Shown in pieces: positions 14,812-22,345 of a stretch of DNA of 39,100 nt (position 1 is the first letter of the stretch; each line of letters starts with the position of its first letter). Below the pieces are notes generated by a model. The model searched no databases, had not been told where the DNA came from, and saw only the letters and a list, made by a program, of their open reading frames with translations. The position numbers and the translations under genes are program-made. Source of the stretch: Limimaricola cinnabarinus (GTDB taxonomy: Bacteria > Pseudomonadota > Alphaproteobacteria > Rhodobacterales > Rhodobacteraceae); the NCBI RefSeq assembly GCF_002723615.1, contig NZ_KZ304974.1, forward strand, positions 1 through 39,100. Reading direction: 5' to 3'.

Positions 14812-16531
14812 CAAGGCCTATGACACCCGCAGCCGCGAGGAGATCCTCGCGGCGGAACATTTCGCACCGTTCCGGGACAGCCCCGGGCTCGACGGGATCG
14901 GTCTGCGCGCGCTTCGCACGCTCGACCGGTTCTTCGGCTTCGCCGAAGGGCAGGGGATCACCGTCCCGGGGGTGGCGGACTTCCTGTCTTTCGTCGCGGC
15001 GGACACATCGACTCGTAGGCTCGATGACCTGCGCACCGCCTTCGACAGGCTGCTGCCCGCTGGCACGCCGGTGCGCGAGGTGGTGCGCGAAGCAATCCGT
15101 CAGAAACGCCCCCGCAGTCGCAGCTGTGACCGGCGGGACCGGGAGACGCTGCGTGCCGATCCGCTGATGGCGCCCTACCGACATCTGCCGACCTTCGACG
15201 AGGTGCCGCTTGAAGACCTGCGCGTGCTGGCACGCTTTCTGACCTTCGCCGACGCGCGCGGCATTACCGTGCCGACGGAAGCCGACTATCTCGCCTTCGT
15301 CGCCGATACGGGCTCCAGCCGGCGGCTGCGCAGCCTGAAGGCGGCGCTCGATCGGCTGCTGCCAGGCAATCCGGCGGTGCATGTCGTGCTCGCCGCCGCG
15401 ATCGCGCGCAAGAGCCCGAAGCGTCCCTCGGCCGCAGGTCGCAAGCCGCGTCCAGCAGCAATGCGGCGCGTGGCGTCAAGCGATCTGCCGGAGGCATGGC
15501 AGGTGCTGCTCGGCAAGATGCGCCTTGGCGCCCTGCCGATGCACCAAGCCGTGCCCGCCGCCTCGGTCATCGACAGCATGGAGGACACCCTGCGCGCATA
15601 CGCCCGTGTGCAGTGCGAGGCAGGCGCGGAAGTGGCGATGACCATCGAGGGCGTTCGTAGGTTCGAAGCGTCCCGCGCCGCCGATGCCGCCGCCCGCGCG
15701 GCGCCCACCTATCAGGCGCAGGGCAACCGCCCCGCCACGCGGCACACGGCCGTGATGCGGCTGCGGCAGTTCGGCGAAGCCCTCGGCCTCGATCCACTCC
15801 TGCTGGTGGCCCTGCGTCACCATGAGAACAGCCTGCGCCGCGAGCTCGATACGGTGGTGCCGCTGAAGTTCGGTCGCCTCGACGAGCTGCCGGATCTCTC
15901 CGCTACCTGGAGCCTCGCCACCGATCTGCTGGAACAGAGCCGACAGGCTCCACGCCGCCAGACGGCGCTATGTCTACTGAACGCGGCGGCGATCATTGCG
16001 ATCTGGACGCTGCTGCCGCTGCGCCTGCGGGACGGGCAGCTGCTCTGGGGCCGCGATATTCGCTTTGATGGCACCCGTTACCGTGTCGATATCGAGACCG
16101 CAAAGGAGGAAGAGCCGTTGCAGGGCGCGCTGCACCCGGTGCTGACACCCTTCCTCGATACGCTGGTGCTGCGCGGGATGGAGCCTCTCTGGCTCGAGGA
16201 GATGCGACGCCGCGGCATGGCGGATACGCTGCCTCTTTTTCGCGGCGTGGACGGGCGACAGCTGGCGGCGAGTTATCCCTCGACCGTCTGGCGCAAACAT
16301 ATCGGCACCGGCGCGCATATCTCCCGGGCCCGTGTGCATTCCGAACTGGGCCAGCTCGGTCCGGAAGGCGTCGAGATGGCTCTGGCGCTCTCGGCGCAGC
16401 GCGATCCCCGTTCTGCACAGTTCTACCAAGGCAGGGCCGTGCAGGCGGCGCAGCGACGACAGGGACAGGACATGGTGGATGGCTTGCTGGCGGAGTGCCT
16501 CGATCCGGATCCTTCCGGCGAGGCGCGGTGA
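14804..16531 (+). CDS. Tyrosine recombinase-like protein, second of a tandem pair, with duplicated N-terminal repeat
   Basis: A 575-residue protein. The N-terminus holds two copies of an about 90-residue unit (HFAPFRDSPGLDGIGLRALR ... GITVPGVADFLSFVA, and PLMAPYRHLPTFDEVPLEDL ... GITVPTEADYLAFVA), probably tandem DNA-binding modules. The C-terminal third has a recombinase layout: Arg in LLPLRLRDGQLLW, Lys in DIETAKEEEP, the H-x-x-R box as HISRARVHSELG and the Tyr in SAQFYQGR. All key residues seem present. It overlaps the first recombinase by 8 bases. Paired or triple tyrosine recombinases are known from Tn554-type and RIT elements; this pair with an HTH partner recalls them, but I cannot place it in either. 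Confidence 0.78.
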   Translation: MTDKAYDTRSREEILAAEHFAPFRDSPGLDGIGLRALRTLDRFFGFAEGQGITVPGVADFLSFVAADTSTRRLDDLRTAFDRLLPAGTPVREVVREAIRQKRPRSRSCDRRDRETLRADPLMAPYRHLPTFDEVPLEDLRVLARFLTFADARGITVPTEADYLAFVADTGSSRRLRSLKAALDRLLPGNPAVHVVLAAAIARKSPKRPSAAGRKPRPAAMRRVASSDLPEAWQVLLGKMRLGALPMHQAVPAASVIDSMEDTLRAYARVQCEAGAEVAMTIEGVRRFEASRAADAAARAAPTYQAQGNRPATRHTAVMRLRQFGEALGLDPLLLVALRHHENSLRRELDTVVPLKFGRLDELPDLSATWSLATDLLEQSRQAPRRQTALCLLNAAAIIAIWTLLPLRLRDGQLLWGRDIRFDGTRYRVDIETAKEEEPLQGALHPVLTPFLDTLVLRGMEPLWLEEMRRRGMADTLPLFRGVDGRQLAASYPSTVWRKHIGTGAHISRARVHSELGQLGPEGVEMALALSAQRDPRSAQFYQGRAVQAAQRRQGQDMVDGLLAECLDPDPSGEAR

Positions 16532-16676
16532 CTTGCATTGCGCCCACGCCGGTCGATCAATGTGGCGGAGGAGGTCCTTCCCCGCGGCATCAACAGGCCC
16601 TGGTGCTTCTCGAGAAATCGTCGCCAATGAGATGCGCCCGTCGCCTGCCCAGACAGACGACCGAGCAGGACGCGCC

Positions 16677-16784
16677 TCAATAGCAGTCGAACCAGCGCAT
16701 GGCAGTGGCAATCACGTTCTCATAATCGCTGGCGAAAGCCTCCTTCATGAACTGCGCGAGTTCGTGCCGGCTGGATCGGGGCAT
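16677..16784 (-). CDS. 35-residue small protein of unknown function
   Basis: A short ORF MPRSSRHELAQFMKEAFASD...RWFDCY with an AGAGGA ribosome site 9 bases before the ATG. It follows the acidic protein at 16829-17287 by 44 bases on the same strand and could be its partner or operon tail. The sequence looks like a single amphipathic helix. Function unknown; reality rests on the ribosome site and position. Confidence 0.45.
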   Translation of the reverse strand: MPRSSRHELAQFMKEAFASDYENVIATAMRWFDCY

Positions 16785-16828
16785 GTGACGGTTCCTCTCA
16801 GGAGTCCCCCGCACGGCCCCGCAGCCGG

Positions 16829-17287
16829 TCAGGCGCTGCTCTCCGGTGAAGCGGTCACGGTTGCGTATTTTTGCACCCAGTAGCGATGATCGGCGAGACA
16901 GAAGCCATCGTTGCCTGGCCTGGATTCCCATCCCAGCTGCGGCAGGGCATCCCTGATGTCGTCCTCGATTTCGACCCAGATCTCGCGGCTGACCGCCATG
17001 TCGAGCTCCTGGCTCTCGATTTCTTCCTCGCGGCTTTCCAAGGCGATCCGTCCGGGTCCGCTGAGCGCGCCGGTTTCGTCGAAGGGCAGCAGGAAGGAGA
17101 GTGAGTGGTTCTTGTCAGAGTCGCTGATCTCGAATACGCCATGCTCGCCCGGACGAGGCGATCGCTTGATGTCCTGGAAGCTGCCGAACTGCTCCCACAC
17201 CTCCCAGATCGGATCGAAGCGCACTACATCTTCCAGCGACTCCACGTCGAAGCCGAAGTTGTCGAGAAATTCCAAGTCTGTCGTCAT
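16829..17287 (-). CDS. Acidic hypothetical protein
   Basis: A 152-residue acidic, soluble protein starting MTTDLEFLDNFGFDVESLED, with a GGAAAG ribosome site. Visible features are acidic stretches (ESREEEIESQELDMA, EIEDDIRDALPQLGW), one cysteine and a C-terminal DHRYWVQKYATV segment. No signal peptide or membrane helix. Not recognised. Acidic small proteins on mobile DNA are sometimes DNA mimics or anti-restriction proteins; nothing here proves that. The nearby degenerate methyltransferase-like gene is on the same strand, 200 bases upstream. Confidence 0.7.
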   Translation of the reverse strand: MTTDLEFLDNFGFDVESLEDVVRFDPIWEVWEQFGSFQDIKRSPRPGEHGVFEISDSDKNHSLSFLLPFDETGALSGPGRIALESREEEIESQELDMAVSREIWVEIEDDIRDALPQLGWESRPGNDGFCLADHRYWVQKYATVTASPESSA

Positions 17288-17488
17288 GTCAGTCTTTCCA
17301 TATTGTTTGAGTTGGGGATCTGGGAGCCATGGCAGGCTCAATGCCCTTGGTTTGAATCCCGGCCGGTATAGGTCTGGGGGCCCTGACCGGAGGGGCATCA
17401 AGATGCTCCATCCGGTCGCCTGGGACTGCGTTCCGAGCGGCAGGAGGTGCGAGAACCACCGGGCGAAAGGCCTCCGGAGGTCGCGCCC

Positions 17489-18496
17489 TCAGTGTGTGCC
17501 CATCTCCGGAAGCCGGACCAGGAATTCGTCGCGACGAAGCGGGCCCGCCGCCCTGGTCCCGAAATCCCAATCGGCCTCGCCATCGACGAACTGCATGAAG
17601 AGCCGCATTCCTGGAGAGGGCAGATCGAACATGGCAGGGCGGGTCGAGGTCGGCATCGCACTTGCGGTTGCCTCCTCGGCGATGGCCGGAGCCTTGCCCG
17701 TGGCCACGCGTGCGGCCTCGTAGAGGGCCACGAGGTCTCCCTTGGAGACCGACGGAATACCGGCGACTTGGTAGCGCAGGAGATCGAAGTCGATGGTGGC
17801 AAGGCAAGCACGCAGCTCGTCCGCGCAGCCGTCTGTGGCCTTCAAGTAGTAGTGCGAGCTGGCACTGCCCGCCTCAGCGACCGGCTTGATCCTGCCCGCA
17901 TTGGCTCCGACACGCTGCACCGCAAGGTCGGCATCCGAGCGACCGCTGAACACGAAGTCGGGGTGGGACTTCGGCTGCATGATCTTGGGCCGCGGCGTGA
18001 CACAACGCTGCCATACCTGGAAAACGCAGGGCACGTTGCGCTCCTTGCCAACCTCGCCGGTGATCAGGCCGACGATGTCCTCGTCGTGGATCAGGTGGAA
18101 CATCGGATCGAGCCGGTTCTGCTGGCTCGCCTTGCGGACACTGCGCGGCAGCAGGAGGGCGATGGTATCGGCATATCCAGCCGCAGCATTGAAGAAGTCC
18201 ACGGCAGACTTGCCATTCCTGCCGAACGCCGCGGCACCGACTACAAGGACGCGATCGTAGTTGCAGTCAGGCGTCCAGGTCGCGAAATCTGCAACGCAGA
18301 GGCCGGCTGGACGCGGAGCGATATCCAGAGCCACTCGATTGCGCAGGCTGGTCGACAGCGCGCCGGGTCCTGCGGCGGGATCGATGATCGTGTCGAACGC
18401 CTCCAGCGGACAGATCGCCTCGAGTTGGCGCAGGCAACCCTCTGCGATGCTAACGGTGGTGTCGAAGAAGGGGCGGGTGGTGGTGGGGGTGGTCAT
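17489..18496 (-). CDS. Methyltransferase-like protein lacking the catalytic NPPF motif
   Basis: A 335-residue paralogue of the gene at 9961-11250. Motif I is recognisable but altered (IIDPAAGPGALS) and motif IV, NPPFGEK in the paralogue, here reads GAAAFGRNGKS at the same place (after DRVLVVG). Loss of Asn-Pro-Pro should abolish N6-adenine methyltransfer. The rest of the fold is kept (RKASQQNRLDPMF, FQVWQRCVTPRP, QRVGANAGR, LVALYEAAR), so the protein seems maintained for another job, for example DNA binding or as a decoy. The start at 18496 has a GGAG ribosome site at the 3' arm of a short hairpin. A longer frame exists upstream without good support. Confidence 0.75.
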   Translation of the reverse strand: MTTPTTTRPFFDTTVSIAEGCLRQLEAICPLEAFDTIIDPAAGPGALSTSLRNRVALDIAPRPAGLCVADFATWTPDCNYDRVLVVGAAAFGRNGKSAVDFFNAAAGYADTIALLLPRSVRKASQQNRLDPMFHLIHDEDIVGLITGEVGKERNVPCVFQVWQRCVTPRPKIMQPKSHPDFVFSGRSDADLAVQRVGANAGRIKPVAEAGSASSHYYLKATDGCADELRACLATIDFDLLRYQVAGIPSVSKGDLVALYEAARVATGKAPAIAEEATASAMPTSTRPAMFDLPSPGMRLFMQFVDGEADWDFGTRAAGPLRRDEFLVRLPEMGTH

Positions 18497-18505
18497 GCTG
18501 TGTCT

Positions 18506-18522
18506 CCGGTTACGATGACCGG
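18506..18522 (-). promoter_or_regulatory. Short hairpin at the ribosome site of the methyltransferase-like gene
   Basis: CCGGT-(7)-ACCGG pairs 5 bp directly before the ATG at 18496, with the GGAG ribosome site partly inside its 3' arm. The paralogue's leader (11260-11278) has the same design, and the two leaders share GGGAAATTG and CCGAAA words just beyond. Confidence 0.4.
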
Positions 18523-18671
18523 GAAATTGGTCTCCTTCCGAAATTGCAAAACCCGCAGGTGAAGGTTTGAATCTTAACAAAACAGACACTTAGGAGGATC
18601 AGTGCATTTTTCTGAAAGATCTTTTTAGCCGAACAGCAGATTGTTGGGAGTGGCGGGGAGGCGCGCAAGGT

Positions 18672-18721
18672 CACTGATGTCCGGTCGGGCGCGACGGGTG
18701 CCGCCCGACCGGACATCAGTG
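18672..18721. repeat. Perfect 20-bp inverted repeat upstream of the PemK-like gene
   Basis: CACTGATGTCCGGTCGGGCG (18672-18691) is followed after 10 bases by its exact reverse complement (18702-18721). The 20-bp, GC-rich stem has no T-tract on either side, so it is not a classic terminator. It lies 55 bases before the PemK-like start at 18776 and downstream of nothing on that strand. It could be an operator, an attenuator or the scar of a mobile element. Confidence 0.85.
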
Positions 18722-18775
18722 CTCTCGCGAGCCAGCGGGACGGGCGGAGATGAATTCTCCGAAGGATCCTGCCCC

Positions 18776-19336
18776 ATGCATTCCCCACAACCTGCCTGTC
18801 AGACATCTCATCCCGACTGGAGATCGAGGCTCTGCGCCGGCGACATCGTCGCCTACCGTTTCCCGCATGAACGCGACGGTGATGAGCCACCGAAGGTGCG
18901 CCCTACGCTCGTGCTCGCCATCCATGTCGAGAACGGTCAGCGCATTGCGACGCTCGCCTATGGCACCTCGAGCGGCCGGCCCCGCGCGCCCCGCCTGCTG
19001 GTGCCGGTGACTGACCCGGACGAGCTGGCCTGCGCGTCGCTGCGCAAGCCGACCGTCTTCGATGCGGCGCGGCGGCTGCGCGTGCCGCTCGACGACCCTG
19101 CGTTTGAGCCCCACCCCGTTCTCAACACGGCCGTCATCGGACAGCTTACCGGGGCCGCCGCGGCACGGCTCGCGCTTGTCCAGAGGCAGGTCACGCGCGG
19201 ATCTGATCGGCGGCTGCCTTGGGGCCGGGCGCGACCCTCCTGCACGCCGGCCCCCATCAAGCATCGCCGCAACCGGCCCCTGCTGTCCTGCAAGCCGCCC
19301 GACCGGCGGGACATCAACACCCAGTCGGGAGGGTAG
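18776..19336 (+). CDS. PemK/MazF-like protein (toxin-fold), orphan
   Basis: A 186-residue protein with the outline of the PemK/MazF beta-barrel: AGDIVAYRFPHE, KVRPTLVLAI, RIATLAYGTS and TVFDAARRLRVPL, then a helix (TGAAAARLALVQRQV). After this the tail is basic and low in complexity. MazF-type proteins are mRNA interferases normally encoded just after a small antitoxin; none is visible upstream here, where a 20-bp inverted repeat sits instead. The ATG at 18776 has a GAAGGA ribosome site. The family call is from pattern only; an inactive or non-toxin member is possible. Confidence 0.55.
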   Translation: MHSPQPACQTSHPDWRSRLCAGDIVAYRFPHERDGDEPPKVRPTLVLAIHVENGQRIATLAYGTSSGRPRAPRLLVPVTDPDELACASLRKPTVFDAARRLRVPLDDPAFEPHPVLNTAVIGQLTGAAAARLALVQRQVTRGSDRRLPWGRARPSCTPAPIKHRRNRPLLSCKPPDRRDINTQSGG

Positions 19337-19413
19337 CGCCGCGTCCGTCGCGCGACCGCGGTCATCCAACACTCGGATCCCTGAACAAGGGGCAACTTCG
19401 GCCATCGGCTTCT

Positions 19414-19442
19414 GCGGGAGCTCACCGGAGTGAGAGCCCCGC
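19414..19442. terminator. Two-part hairpin after the PemK-like gene
   Basis: GCGGG-ag-CTCAC-cgga-GTGAG-agc-CCCGC folds as two 5-bp stems around a small internal loop. It lies 77 bases after the stop at 19336 and 139 bases before the next gene. No T-tract; a terminator role is a guess. Confidence 0.35.
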
Positions 19443-19580
19443 AGCATCCGATGCGTCCCAAGTCATCCGGAAAAGAGCCTCGAGACCTCCACCGCCAATC
19501 CGTTGCTGCCCCCCCATTTGGACGGGCCACCTTGTCGCCCGCGGCGTGCCGCCGGGCCTCATATCTCAAGGAAAGATTTC

Positions 19581-19949
19581 ATGTTCGACACGCCCATCCC
19601 CCCTTCCGCTCTGCACCGGTTCGCCCGGCAATACGACGTCGCGCTCCAGAACGCGGCCTGGTGCCTCGGCGGTCAACCGTGGCTTCTGCGTGCGCAGCGC
19701 CTGCTCGACGATCTCCGTCAACCGGTGCCGCTGACGCGCAGGACCGCGCGCGATGCGAAGGCCCTGCTCGGCCTGCTTCGCCTCGAGCATGTGCATAACG
19801 ACAGCCGCATCGAAGCGGAATGCTTCGCGGCGATTGACCCGACTTCGCCCTATGTCGAGGATATCTGCCTGCTTTCCGAAGCCCTGAAGGACGCGCTCTG
19901 CGCGGCGCAGTCGCAGTCGCAGCAGGAGACGGAGGCCTGTCATGTGTGA
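19581..19949 (+). CDS. Hypothetical protein (122 aa)
   Basis: A helical soluble protein from MFDTPIPPSALHRFARQYDV, with an AAGGAAAG ribosome site before the ATG at 19581 (the upstream ATG at 19503 gives a low-complexity extension and is rejected). It contains LLRAQRLLDDLRQPV and LLGLLRLEHVHNDSRIE segments and a Gln-rich tail. No family recognised. It overlaps the next gene by 8 bases and is thus probably its operon partner. Confidence 0.65.
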   Translation: MFDTPIPPSALHRFARQYDVALQNAAWCLGGQPWLLRAQRLLDDLRQPVPLTRRTARDAKALLGLLRLEHVHNDSRIEAECFAAIDPTSPYVEDICLLSEALKDALCAAQSQSQQETEACHV

Positions 19950-20367
19950 GCGATGCCATGGGAGCGACAGCCTCGTCGTGCGGATCAACCATGCCCTGGA
20001 TGCCGCAGAAGCCACCGAGGCCGCTCTTGCAAAGGCCGAGAAGGCGCAGGGCCTGTCGCTCTCGCAGCAGCGCCAAGCCGCGAAGCTGCGTAAGGAACTG
20101 GCGCAGACCACGATCTTCTCGACGCTCGACGTCGAAGCATTCCGTGCTTTCGCGGGCGACCTCGATGCAGCCATCCGCCAAGGCACGCGGAGCCATTTCA
20201 TTTCCGATGAGCATGCAGCCTCGGGAGGTTACGAGCAGCAGGTCTCGAACGAGGCCGCGATGGCGCTGATCGCCCTGCAATCGGCGCTGAAGCTTCTCGT
20301 CGAACGGATCGGTGCGGTGCGCAACCGGCTGCGCGCTGAGCGGATCGCGAGCGAGCTTCGGGAGTGA
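19942..20367 (+). CDS. Hypothetical protein with coiled-coil (141 aa)
   Basis: Begins MCERCHGSDSLVVRINHALD with a C-x-x-C pair at its very start, then a charged coiled-coil region (AAEATEAALAKAEKAQGLSL, RQAAKLRKELAQ) and a helical C-terminus ending in ALKLLVERIGAVRNRLRAER. Overlaps the preceding gene by 8 bases (start inside its last codons), which supports the chosen start and co-translation. No family recognised. Confidence 0.65.
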   Translation: MCERCHGSDSLVVRINHALDAAEATEAALAKAEKAQGLSLSQQRQAAKLRKELAQTTIFSTLDVEAFRAFAGDLDAAIRQGTRSHFISDEHAASGGYEQQVSNEAAMALIALQSALKLLVERIGAVRNRLRAERIASELRE

Positions 20368-20998
20368 GAGGGTGGGGGCTGGAGACAGCCCCGCCCCGGG
20401 GAACGTTAGTCCGAGCTGCGCAAATTACCGTGTGGCGAAGCCATTGAAGACCCTCCGTAAGATGCGGTGCATACACGAGCGCCACTTGGTGGGGACAGCT
20501 GATGACAAGCTTGTAGGTTCCAGCGCGAGGTGGGGTGAGCAGGAGAAGCGCCTTCAACAATTACCCGCGCAAAGTCAGAGCTGTTTATGTCATCGAAGCA
20601 AGGCGCTGAAAGCAGCTACCTCGTTGAAATGGGATTCGGGGAGTCGGCCCATAGGACCGTCGTGAAGCGCGCCGGTCGTCGCCTGAAGCGCGCTTTCTGA
20701 GCCAGCAAAACCACAACACGCACAAAATCCACCATCTCCTCGGACCAGTTCCGCATCTATACTGCAGATGCGATGCAATCTCCGGTATATCTATTATATA
20801 ACAGTTACTTAACAGATTTCGCTTCACCGAGTGGTCTTAGCCCGTCGTATCGGCTCTCATTATATTATATTACGTTATATCAGTGGCTTGCCCTATGGTG
20901 TTGAGACCTCGGGCGCTCATCCCGCGGTTGTCTCACCGGCATCGCCGCCGACAAAAATGCTTGCTTTCCGCCACCCCTCATGTCGTTTTTGTGAAGAA

Positions 20999-21018
20999 CC
21001 TCGCAAAGAACTGCGAGG
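20999..21018. promoter_or_regulatory. 7-bp hairpin in the operon leader
   Basis: CCTCGCA-aagaac-TGCGAGG, a perfect stem with a 6-base loop, 230 bases before the candidate initiator start. Function unknown; leaders of plasmid initiator genes are often structured targets of control. Confidence 0.4.
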
Positions 21019-21131
21019 AAGGGTCGCGCGAACACCAGTTCGGCGCGGCCTGAGCAGGAAAACAGCGGCAGGAGACGGGCGGCAAACCAGCGATTTTACT
21101 AATTGGGATCGGGCCCTAACCCCGAAAGTGA

Positions 21132-21163
21132 GAAGACCGACGAGTTGGCGCTCGTCGGTCTTC
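21132..21163. promoter_or_regulatory. 13-bp perfect hairpin in the initiator leader
   Basis: GAAGACCGACGAG-ttggcg-CTCGTCGGTCTTC lies 87 bases before the initiator ATG. It has no following T-run, so it is more likely an attenuator, antisense-RNA target or operator than a plain terminator. Confidence 0.6.
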
Positions 21164-21250
21164 GATAGTGTAACTGCGCGGCTCCACAGCTATGACACCC
21201 AAGTTTTAAGGGAGGTGGGATGCTGCGCGCAAGTCAAAAGAGCAGTTTCC

Positions 21251-22345
21251 ATGTCAGAAACCACAAGCTGCGGTGCATTTTGCATCGTTCCGCGAGACTT
21301 GATCGAGCGCGTTGCTCGGGCAGGCCTTGGCGCATGTCATCTCGGCCTCCTCACATTCTTGATCGACCGCGCCGACCGGCGCGGGATCTCTTTCTGGTCA
21401 TTCAAAAAGATCGGCGAACGGCTTGGCTGTTCAAAAAGCACCGTTTCGCGAATGCTGTCTGATCTGCACCGAGAAGGTTTTGTCGACAAGAAGCCCCGCC
21501 CCCGCCGCGACAGGGCGAATAGCGTTCTCGAAATTCAGATTGCGGGTTACGCAGAGTTTCTCTCAAGCCGAGCAAAACGGGGCGAAGCCAAGAACCCTGC
21601 GGAAGCAGAGAACTTGGCCGAAACAACCGCAGCGACTGTCACCTGCTCTGACAAGGAAACGGATACGTCTGTAAAGCCGAGCACTTTCGCAGCATTGGGC
21701 GTCGCGCAGATGAAACGGGCCGTCTCGCGCACGCAACACCCCGTTGCAGAGGCGGGACGCCATGGGAACGAGAACCAAGTTAATAACACCCAAGAGAAAA
21801 ATCACTCATCTTCTTTGCCAAAACGAGAGGGAACCAACGTCCCTCTTGTTCCGGGCTGGGACCAAGCAAAGGAGAGAGACTGGGTGAGATATTTCGGAAT
21901 GAAGACTGGTCTGCATGACCGTCCTTCCGAGTTGCCGCCGATGGCGTTGCTCGATGCAGCTATTAAACATGACAGGCTCAAAGTCAGGCAGGAAGCGGCC
22001 CAAGTAGCCGATCGCAAGAGTGCTTGGAGGCAGATGCTTCGGTCAGTAGGCGTTACGCTCCCGGCCGAGCACGCGAATGAGCTTGCCAAGGCGACATCAC
22101 TGCTTAATGAGGCGGCTCTGTCCGCCTTCCTCGAGGGCTATAAGCGCGACTGGCAGGCGCATTGGCGTCGTCCTCCAACGATCGAACAGGTCAAAGATCG
22201 CGTTGCAGGCATCAAGTATAGCCCTACGGATCGTGACCTCTGGGCGGCTCGCAATGAGATCAGAACGCGAGCAATGGTCGCCTCGCACATCAAGACAGAG
22301 CTGGCGATGGCCGAAGGCCACCGCGCAGAAAAGGAAATCGCATGA
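21251..22345 (+). CDS. Helix-turn-helix protein heading the parAB operon, candidate replication initiator
   Basis: A 364-residue protein from MSETTSCGAFCIVPRDLIER. Residues about 20-90 form a winged HTH (LGLLTFLIDRADRRGISFWS, KKIGERLGCSKSTVSRMLSD, LHREGFVDKKPRPRRDRANS), like the HTH_36 domain of some plasmid proteins. A polar linker follows, then a C-terminal domain (DWVRYFGMKTGLHDRP, RKSAWRQMLRSVGV, WQAHWRRPPTIEQV) I do not recognise. Its stop overlaps the parA start (ATGATGG), so the three genes form one operon as in rep-parA-parB plasmids. The ATG at 21251 lacks a good ribosome site; a perfect AAGGAGGTG lies 31 bases upstream before an out-of-frame ATG. Initiator function is inferred from position. 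Confidence 0.6.
   Translation: MSETTSCGAFCIVPRDLIERVARAGLGACHLGLLTFLIDRADRRGISFWSFKKIGERLGCSKSTVSRMLSDLHREGFVDKKPRPRRDRANSVLEIQIAGYAEFLSSRAKRGEAKNPAEAENLAETTAATVTCSDKETDTSVKPSTFAALGVAQMKRAVSRTQHPVAEAGRHGNENQVNNTQEKNHSSSLPKREGTNVPLVPGWDQAKERDWVRYFGMKTGLHDRPSELPPMALLDAAIKHDRLKVRQEAAQVADRKSAWRQMLRSVGVTLPAEHANELAKATSLLNEAALSAFLEGYKRDWQAHWRRPPTIEQVKDRVAGIKYSPTDRDLWAARNEIRTRAMVASHIKTELAMAEGHRAEKEIA

Larger units (their letters stand above)
20368..21250. other. Non-coding leader before the replication-partition operon; candidate origin region
   Basis: About 880 bases without a convincing gene (a 37-codon frame at 20587-20700 has little support). The part nearest the operon holds AT-rich tracts in an otherwise GC-rich window (20781-20820 and 20858-20880, with repeated ATTATAT words) and two hairpins (20999-21018, 21132-21163). 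AT-rich tracts upstream of an initiator gene fit an origin. No DnaA box of the TTATCCACA type and no copy of the 19-bp palindrome were found here. Confidence 0.4.

Noticed and set aside
17340-17400. TTTGAATCCC stretch resembling a tRNA T-arm
   Set aside because: No acceptor, D-arm or anticodon arm can be built around it.
20587-20700. 37-codon frame (MSSKQGAESSYLVEMGFGES...) in the leader
   Set aside because: No ribosome site and no homologue pattern; too little to call a gene.
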